From CBIHON01 sp966211965 (GTDB taxonomy: Bacteria > Pseudomonadota > Gammaproteobacteria > Burkholderiales > Burkholderiaceae_D): a stretch of 64,000 bases of DNA. The stretch is from positions 62,001 to 126,000 of the forward strand of contig CBIHON010000009.1 of NCBI GenBank assembly GCA_966211965.1. Reading direction: 5' to 3'. Positions 58,626 to 64,000 of this stretch are shown here, piece after piece. A model generated the notes under the pieces. The model was not told the DNA's origin, ran no database searches, and saw only the letters and a program-made list of their open reading frames with translations. Each line of letters starts with the position of its first letter. Position 1 is the stretch's first letter. A program made the position numbers and the translations under genes.

Positions 58626-60715
58626 GCTTGACCTCCAACCAGGCTGGTAACTCTAATCGTTTTCGAATCGGGTAATTCCGCGTGCGACAGCACTTTCAAT
58701 TGCGGGATGGCGCGGCGCAGGAAGCGCGCAAGCAAAGCGCGCAGCGGGGCGGGTACGAGCAATACCGGTGTCAGGCCCAGTTGCTCCTGGTGACGGGCAG
58801 CCTGCTCGGCCTGCGCAGCAAGCGTATCGGCCAGCCCCGGTTCGATGCCGGCGCCATCCGGGCCGCTGGCCTGCAGTGCCTGCATCAGCAAACGTTCCAG
58901 GCGATTGTCGAGCGTCATGACCGAAAGCTCGTTGGTCGACGGGAAAATCTGCTGCACGATTGCGCGGCCGAGGGCGATCCGGACCAGCGCGGTCATTTCA
59001 TTGGGGTCCTGGGTCTGGTTGGCATTCTCGGCCAGGGTTTCGATGATGGTGCGCATGTCACGGATGTGCACGCCTTCGATCAACAGATTCTGCAGCACTT
59101 TCTGCAGGGTCGAGAGCGGGATCATTTTCGGCACCAGATCTTCCACCAGCTTCGGCGAATCCTTGGCCAGATGATCAAGCAAGGCTTGCACTTCCTGGCG
59201 TCCGAGCAATTCGGCCGCATGGGTCGTGATCAGGTGATTCAGGTGCGTGGCCACCACGGTACCCGCATCGACCACCGTATAGCCCATGGTTTGCGCCTGT
59301 TCGCGCATGCCGGCATCGATCCATACCGCAGGCAGGCCGAACGCGGGATCGGTGGTCGCCGGCCCCGGCAATGCACCGCTGACCATGCCGGGATTGATCG
59401 CAAGGAATTGGCCCGCGTGCGCTTCGCCGCTGCCGATTTCCACGCCCTTCAAGGTAATCGTATAGGCCGAGGGTTTCAGTTCCAGGTTGTCGCGGATGTG
59501 CACCGGCGGCGAGAGAAAGCCGACCTCCTGCGCAAATTTTTTCCGGATGCCCTTGATACGGCGCAGCAGTTCGCCGCCCTGCCCCTTGTCTACCAACGGG
59601 ATCAGGCGATAACCCACTTCCAATCCAAGCGTATCGACCGGCATGATGTCCTGCCAAGTGGCTTCTTCCACCTCCGGTGCGGTAACGGCCGCGGTCTGCT
59701 CTGCTTGTTGCTCGGCCGGCGCCGCGACTTGTTGCGAGCGATTCGTCAACAGATAGGCCCCGCCGCCAAGCACCGCCGCCAGCAACAGGAAAGCAAAATG
59801 CGGCATGCCGGGGATCAAGCCCATGCCGCCGATGATGCCGCCGGTGATAAAGAGTACCTGCGGTTTGGCGAACAGCTGGCCGATCAATTGGCCGCCGATG
59901 TCCTGGTCGCTGGCTACGCGGGACACCACCACGCCGGCTGCGGTCGAGATGATCAACGAAGGAATCTGCGCCACCAGGCCGTCGCCGATGGCCAGCAAGG
60001 TGTAATTCTTGATGGCGGTGGCGAATTCCAGGTCGTGCTGAATCATACCGACGACCAGGCCGCCGACAATATTGATGATGGTGACGATGATGCCGGCCAC
60101 GGCATCGCCGCGCACGTATTTGCTGGCACCGTCCATCGCGCCGTAGAATTCGGCTTCCTGCGCCACTTCGGTACGACGCGCGCGCGCTTCCTGCTCGCCG
60201 ATCAGTCCGGCATTCAAATCGGCGTCGATCGCCATCTGCTTGCCCGGCATCGCATCCAAGGCAAAGCGGGCGCCGACCTCGGCAATACGACCTGCGCCCT
60301 TGGTGACGACGGTGAAATTGATGATGGTCAGGATGATGAACACCACGATGCCGACCGTGTAGTTACCGCCGATCAGGAAGTGACCGAACGCCTCGATCAC
60401 TTTGCCGGCGGCATCCGGTCCGGTGTGCCCTTCGGTCAGCACAACCCGGGTCGATGCGACGTTAAGCGACAGGCGCAACATGGTGGAAACCAGTAGGACG
60501 GTAGGAAACACCATGAAGTCGAGCGGCTTCACCGTGTACAGGCTGGTCAACAGTACGATGACCGACAGCGCAATATTGAAGCTGAAAAAAATGTCGAGAC
60601 CGAAGGCCGGCAGCGGCAACACCATCATGGACAACATCATGATGATGAGGAGCGGTGCGGCCAACGCCTTGGAGCCTTGGCCGGCCAGCCAGGCAGGTAA
60701 TTTCAGGCTGTTCAT
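58622..60715 (-). CDS. flhA: Flagellar export gate protein FlhA
   Basis: FlhA is the large export gate protein. The 697 residues include about eight N-terminal membrane helices and the FHIPEP-region signatures RFALDAMPGKQMAIDADLNAG and ARRTEVAQEAEFYGAMDGASKYVRGDAVAGI-type sequence. The cytoplasmic domain starts at about 330, with GLEVGYRLIPLVDKGQGGELLRRIKGIRKKFAQE and VVATHLNHLITTHAAELLGRQEVQ. The length is typical. It overlaps flhB and flhF as ATGA. Confidence 0.97.
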   Translation of the reverse strand: MNSLKLPAWLAGQGSKALAAPLLIIMMLSMMVLPLPAFGLDIFFSFNIALSVIVLLTSLYTVKPLDFMVFPTVLLVSTMLRLSLNVASTRVVLTEGHTGPDAAGKVIEAFGHFLIGGNYTVGIVVFIILTIINFTVVTKGAGRIAEVGARFALDAMPGKQMAIDADLNAGLIGEQEARARRTEVAQEAEFYGAMDGASKYVRGDAVAGIIVTIINIVGGLVVGMIQHDLEFATAIKNYTLLAIGDGLVAQIPSLIISTAAGVVVSRVASDQDIGGQLIGQLFAKPQVLFITGGIIGGMGLIPGMPHFAFLLLAAVLGGGAYLLTNRSQQVAAPAEQQAEQTAAVTAPEVEEATWQDIMPVDTLGLEVGYRLIPLVDKGQGGELLRRIKGIRKKFAQEVGFLSPPVHIRDNLELKPSAYTITLKGVEIGSGEAHAGQFLAINPGMVSGALPGPATTDPAFGLPAVWIDAGMREQAQTMGYTVVDAGTVVATHLNHLITTHAAELLGRQEVQALLDHLAKDSPKLVEDLVPKMIPLSTLQKVLQNLLIEGVHIRDMRTIIETLAENANQTQDPNEMTALVRIALGRAIVQQIFPSTNELSVMTLDNRLERLLMQALQASGPDGAGIEPGLADTLAAQAEQAARHQEQLGLTPVLLVPAPLRALLARFLRRAIPQLKVLSHAELPDSKTIRVTSLVGGQA

Positions 60716-61884
60716 TGCATACGCCTAGATTCAGTGGCAGCCAGGGCCGCCGGGTTGAGCGGATCGAGTTGCGGCGGCACATACAGCTCGCCGGGTTTTT
60801 CAGGGCGCATTCCGCCGTGCTTGCCATAGGCACGCAGCTGGAACACATAGGCCAGCACTTCGGCCACCGCCGTATAGAGCGCTTCGGGGATTTCATCGCC
60901 GAGTTCCGTGTGGCGGTGCAGCGCACGGGCCAGGGCCGGGGCTTCCAGCAGCGGCACATTGTTCTCGGCGGCGATTTCACGAATCTTGGCTGCCACCTCA
61001 TCGGAACCCTTGGCCACTACCTTCGGCGCGCCCTTGGAACCTTCCGCATACTTGAGCGCGACCGCATAGTGGGTCGGGTTGGTCACCACCACATCGGCTG
61101 TCGGCACTTCGGACATCATGCGGCGGCGCGCCATTTCGCGCTGCTGTGCGCGTATCTTGGCCTTGATTTCCGGATTACCGTCAGACTCCTTGGACTCCTG
61201 CCGCAGTTCTTGGCGAGTCATCTTCAGCTTGTTTGCGTAATGCCACATCTGATACGGCACATCGATCATGGCGATCACCACCAAGCCCCCGACGATCGCA
61301 ATGAAGCTGCCCAGCAGCAGGTGCGCCAGATGGGTCGCGCCAGCCTTGAGCGGCTCCACGCTCAAGGCCAGAACTGCGTCGATTTGATGCGAAATAACCA
61401 TCCAAGAGATGGTGCCGACCAACAAGGCCTTGCCGATGGCTTTGACAAGTTCGACGCCGGCATGGGCCGAAATCATATTGCCCAAGCCGGAAAGCGGATT
61501 CATCCGGGCAAAATTCGGCTGTAAGCTCTTGACGCTGAACAGCCAGCCCCCGATCAGCGCCGGCGACGACAACGCCACCACAATCAACAGTGCAGCCAAG
61601 GGGATGAATGCAAAAAGCAGGTCGAGAATGTGGCTGGCCAGCTTGCTTAAGAGGATATTCGGGTCATAGGCCTGCGCGCGCTCGAAGGCCAAGCCGGAAG
61701 CCAGCATCGCATTGAGGTTGCGGACCAATCCCTCGCCGCTAAACCACAGGCCGCCGCCGGCCGCCATCAATACCGTGCAGGTAGCCAATTCGCGCGAGCG
61801 AGGGACGTCGCCTTCCTCGCGCGCTTGTTCCATGCGCCGGGATGATGCGGGTTCCGTCCGTTCGAGATCGCTGTCTTCGGCCAT
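60712..61884 (-). CDS. flhB: Flagellar export switch protein FlhB
   Basis: FlhB controls export specificity and is self-cleaving. The 390-residue protein has four membrane helices in the first 215 residues and the conserved cytoplasmic domain with VPTADVVVTNPTHYAVALKY, in which Asn-Pro-Thr-His is the cleavage site. A tail of about 25 residues beyond the conserved part is Pro-rich. AGGAG precedes the ATG. It heads the flhBAFG-fliA-motCD run. The FlhB-like gene at 25480 matches only the part after the cleavage site. Confidence 0.97.
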   Translation of the reverse strand: MAEDSDLERTEPASSRRMEQAREEGDVPRSRELATCTVLMAAGGGLWFSGEGLVRNLNAMLASGLAFERAQAYDPNILLSKLASHILDLLFAFIPLAALLIVVALSSPALIGGWLFSVKSLQPNFARMNPLSGLGNMISAHAGVELVKAIGKALLVGTISWMVISHQIDAVLALSVEPLKAGATHLAHLLLGSFIAIVGGLVVIAMIDVPYQMWHYANKLKMTRQELRQESKESDGNPEIKAKIRAQQREMARRRMMSEVPTADVVVTNPTHYAVALKYAEGSKGAPKVVAKGSDEVAAKIREIAAENNVPLLEAPALARALHRHTELGDEIPEALYTAVAEVLAYVFQLRAYGKHGGMRPEKPGELYVPPQLDPLNPAALAATESRRMQ

Positions 61885-62074
61885 TGCCGACTCCTGTTAT
61901 GCCCCCATGCACAAAAAGAACGCTATGGGGCTATCAGGTACGATTATTGACTGGAACAGGAGAGAGTCATCGAGCGAACAAGCGTGGAAATACCCGCTTT
62001 TTGCTGTTGCTTCCCTTGTCATCCGCATGGGGTGCTGCGGTGCGTCCTGCATAGAGAAAGCGCGAGCGAAGCCG

Positions 62075-62107
62075 GCAAGTAAGGTGTGTAGAGTTCACCT
62101 TACCTGC
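62075..62107. repeat. Hairpin in the spacer between flhB and the EAL/HDOD gene
   Basis: GTAAGGTG and CACCTTAC are perfect 8-bp arms around a 9-base loop; allowing one mismatch the stem reaches 12 bp. No T tract follows on either strand, so it is not a plain terminator. It lies about 190 bases before flhB, on the strand side where a promoter or leader of the flhB operon should be. Confidence 0.6.
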
Positions 62108-62139
62108 CCAAGGCGTGAAGAATTTTCAGAACAGGGGGA

Positions 62140-63354
62140 TCAGAGTTTCAGGTTTTGCGCCCAGCACAATGCCGCCAGGTGCGCTTCATTGACTTGCCGG
62201 GGGCTGATGAACAGCGAATCCGCCAGTTCGCTGGCATTGCCGTTGTTGCATTCGCAGGCCTCCGCCAGAGCCAGGAAAGGACCATACATCCCCTCGCGAG
62301 CCAGCAAGGCTTGCTCGACCGGTTCGGATAACTGGAGATTTTCCAACACCTGCTCCATCGGAATGCCGAGCAGCTTGTCCAGCAAAGAAAACATGCCGGC
62401 GACGAACAGGTTTTCCGCTTCATTCTTCGGCAGGAAGCCATGCCCGAGCAATTCGGCAAAACGTCCGCGGATGACCGCCGTCTGCATCAGCACAGGCGAA
62501 TGCCCGGCAGTGCTGGCAGTTGCCAACAGCAGGGAAAGCCAGCGATAGAGCGGAGAATAGCCGAGCATCGTTACGGCATGTCGCAGCGATTGGATCTCTG
62601 CGCCAAGGCCAAACCCGACCGAGTTGATATACCGGAGCAGCTTGTAGGATATCGCGGCATCGCGCCGCAAAATACCCTCGAGCTGGCGGATATCGGCATT
62701 TTTCCTGACCATTTCCATCAACTGCAAAATCATCACTTGCGCAGGATTCAGGCCTTTGGTCTGCCGCCCCGGGCGCGGTGTCAGATAGAGCTTGCCGACG
62801 AAGGCATCAACCCCCAGGGCGGCGCAGGAATCATATTCATCCCAGGTGCTGACTTGCCGCGCAACGATGCGGATCGGCTCTTTTCCGGATGCGCCATGAA
62901 TCCGCGCATGCATGGCAAAATCGGAAGAGCCGTAATTCACTTCGACATGGGTCACAAGTTCCAGCAGCGCCTTGTCAAGCATATTGACGTCGGCGCCGCG
63001 CAAGCAGATGCCGAATCCTTCATCACGCAGCGACTTGAGGGCAGCCAAGGTATCGGGATGCCCCAGGTCGCTGGCCGCCAACGTCAGCACCGTGCTGGCC
63101 GGCGCCAAGCCTTCCAGCAGCTCGATCGCTAGCAAGGCCGGCGTCACTTCGAAGAACAGCAGGCTGTCACTCAACAGCCAGCCCGCATCGGGATCGTTCA
63201 ACCGCTCGGAAACAAAAGCGATTCGCCCCCCTATCTCGGCCATGCCGGGAGAGGCTTCATCGTCGCCAGCGTGGCACCAGGTCAGCTCATAACCGAGCAC
63301 CTGCTCCTTCGGGTCAAGCAGAGGCTCACGAATAATAAATTTCATTTGTGACAT
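62140..63354 (-). CDS. EAL/HDOD (YuxH-type) signalling protein
   Basis: The 404-residue protein joins an N-terminal degenerate EAL domain to a C-terminal HDOD domain. The EAL part (about 1-200) has REPLLDPKEQVLGYELTW where active enzymes read E-A/V-L, and the catalytic acidic set is not apparent, so it is unlikely to degrade cyclic di-GMP. The HDOD part (about 205-380) has QLMEMVRKNADIRQLEGILRRDAAISYKLLRYINSVGFGL-type sequence. Such proteins act as signalling scaffolds. It lies between cheZ and flhB, with a terminator before it. The start could be the ATG at 63354 or one three codons later. Confidence 0.85.
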   Translation of the reverse strand: MSQMKFIIREPLLDPKEQVLGYELTWCHAGDDEASPGMAEIGGRIAFVSERLNDPDAGWLLSDSLLFFEVTPALLAIELLEGLAPASTVLTLAASDLGHPDTLAALKSLRDEGFGICLRGADVNMLDKALLELVTHVEVNYGSSDFAMHARIHGASGKEPIRIVARQVSTWDEYDSCAALGVDAFVGKLYLTPRPGRQTKGLNPAQVMILQLMEMVRKNADIRQLEGILRRDAAISYKLLRYINSVGFGLGAEIQSLRHAVTMLGYSPLYRWLSLLLATASTAGHSPVLMQTAVIRGRFAELLGHGFLPKNEAENLFVAGMFSLLDKLLGIPMEQVLENLQLSEPVEQALLAREGMYGPFLALAEACECNNGNASELADSLFISPRQVNEAHLAALCWAQNLKL

Positions 63355-63384
63355 GGAGCTTTGTCTGAGTTGGTTTGTAGGGGG

Positions 63385-63417
63385 AGAAAAAGAAAGCCGG
63401 CGCCAAGGCGGGCCGGC
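63385..63417 (-). terminator. Probable terminator after cheZ
   Basis: On the minus strand GCCGGC pairs with a second GCCGGC across a 10-base loop and is followed by TTTCTTTTTCT. It lies 12 bases after the cheZ stop and would separate the che genes from the EAL/HDOD gene. Confidence 0.6.
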
Positions 63418-63428
63418 AGATCATGCGG

Positions 63429-64000
63429 TCAAAAACCCAGGCTTTCCAGCAGGTCATCAACCTGCTCCTGGTCTGCGACCACATCGGGACTAGCGGTAGG
63501 GTTGATCTGCGGGCCGTTCAGCAACCCGGAACCGACCTCGCGCCTTACCTCTGGCGGCGCATAATCGATCAACAATTGCACGAGTTGCTGTTCCAAGCCG
63601 TGCGCCAGTTCGGTGATTTTCTTGATCACCTGGCCGGTCAGATCCTGGAAATCCTGCGCCATCATGATTTCCATCAGATGTTGCTTTGTCACATTGGCGG
63701 CGCTACGGGTCTCATCCAGGTAGTCGATCGTACGATCGGCCATTGCGCGGTACTGCGCTTCCGAGAATGGCGCATCCATCAGTGCTTGCCAAGCCGCCGC
63801 GATCTCACCCGCGCCACTGTCGATCTTGTCTTGCAGCGGTCCCGCTTGATCGGTGGCGTTCAGGACGCGTTGTGCCGCCTGCTCCGTCATACGGGCCACA
63901 TAATCGAGGCGGTCGCGCGCGTTGGGAATATCGTGCGCCGCCTTTTCAATCAATTTGTCGAAACCGAGTCCGCGCAAACTATCGTGCAGGGCGCGTGTCA
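63429..64000 (-). CDS. cheZ: Chemotaxis phosphatase CheZ (5' end outside window)
   Basis: CheZ removes phosphate from CheY. The frame is open to the window edge with no start codon needed, so the N-terminal part is missing. The visible 189 codons read RALHDSLRGLGFDKLIEKAAHDIPNARDRL-type sequence, MTEQAAQRVLNATDQ, and the active-site stretch MMAQDFQDLTGQVIKKI, whose Asp and Gln are the catalytic pair. The C-terminal VADQEQVDDLLESLGF is the CheY-binding peptide. The upstream neighbour is probably cheY. Confidence 0.95.
   Translation of the reverse strand, partial: TRALHDSLRGLGFDKLIEKAAHDIPNARDRLDYVARMTEQAAQRVLNATDQAGPLQDKIDSGAGEIAAAWQALMDAPFSEAQYRAMADRTIDYLDETRSAANVTKQHLMEIMMAQDFQDLTGQVIKKITELAHGLEQQLVQLLIDYAPPEVRREVGSGLLNGPQINPTASPDVVADQEQVDDLLESLGF

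Noticed and set aside
58682..60496. Open frame of 604 codons on the plus strand opposite flhA
   Set aside because: It has low-complexity His/Arg/Gln/Asp composition typical of antisense frames, no ribosome site, and full overlap with flhA.

Overview
The window is a flagellar chromosome region of a motile Gram-negative bacterium, almost certainly a betaproteobacterium of the Burkholderiales and most likely Oxalobacteraceae (Herbaspirillum/Herminiimonas-like). This placement is inferred from gene order, the single flagellin ending in VLALLR, flgAMN divergent from flgBCDEFGHIJKL, flhBAFG-fliA-motCD and a cheZ at the right edge. No tRNA, rRNA, CRISPR array, transposase or integrase was seen.

Layout. 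(1) 1-4.6 kb, plus strand: the 3' end of a flagellin gene with a strong terminator, then flaG, a very large repeat-bearing fliD (1133 aa) and fliT. (2) 4.7-22.4 kb, minus strand: one tightly coupled run of 19 intact genes plus one gene remnant for sugar-nucleotide and glycan synthesis. Its upstream half (pseB, pseC, spsF-type cytidylyltransferase, Pse-associated methylase, pseG, NeuB-family synthase) makes a CMP-nonulosonate of pseudaminic type. Its middle has a second DegT aminotransferase, a hexapeptide acyltransferase, a WbqC-family protein, methyltransferases, a PIG-L deacetylase and a 998-aa TPR/glycosyltransferase/FkbM-like protein. Its downstream half holds a CDP-glucose branch (rfbF, a 42-codon wreck of rfbG, rmlC-like epimerase, sugar C-methyltransferase, acyltransferase, reductase, CmcI-family protein). 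The position inside the flagellar locus suggests flagellin glycosylation; this is inferred, not shown. (3) 22.5-26.6 kb, plus strand: a second flaG, fliS, a second fliT, a second FliK-like protein, an FlhB C-terminal homologue and a YcgR-type PilZ brake. Two good sigma-28 promoters are readable here. (4) 26.7-41.3 kb: fliE (minus) divergent from fliFGHIJK, a minus-strand pair (chemoreceptor plus PhnD-like binding protein) inserted between fliK and fliL, then fliLMNOPQR. (5) 41.3-54.1 kb: flgBCDEFGHIJKL on the minus strand, divergent from flgA-flgM-flgN; flgM has a near-perfect sigma-28 promoter. (6) 54.2-64 kb, minus strand: cheZ (5' end outside), an EAL/HDOD protein, flhB, flhA, flhF, flhG, fliA, motC and motD.

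Together the genes encode nearly the whole basal body, export gate, rod, hook, junction, cap, chaperones, sigma-28/anti-sigma switch and one stator pair, plus a putative filament-decorating glycan pathway. The most notable points are the internally deleted rfbG that keeps translational coupling on both sides; flaG/fliT paralogues flanking the glycan island, with fliD kept on one side and fliS on the other; the FliD insert of about 580 residues built from five repeats; a 69-bp inverted-repeat element lying in frame in the 5' end of flgI; the lack of a recognisable PseH; and a second palindromic element between flgN and motD.
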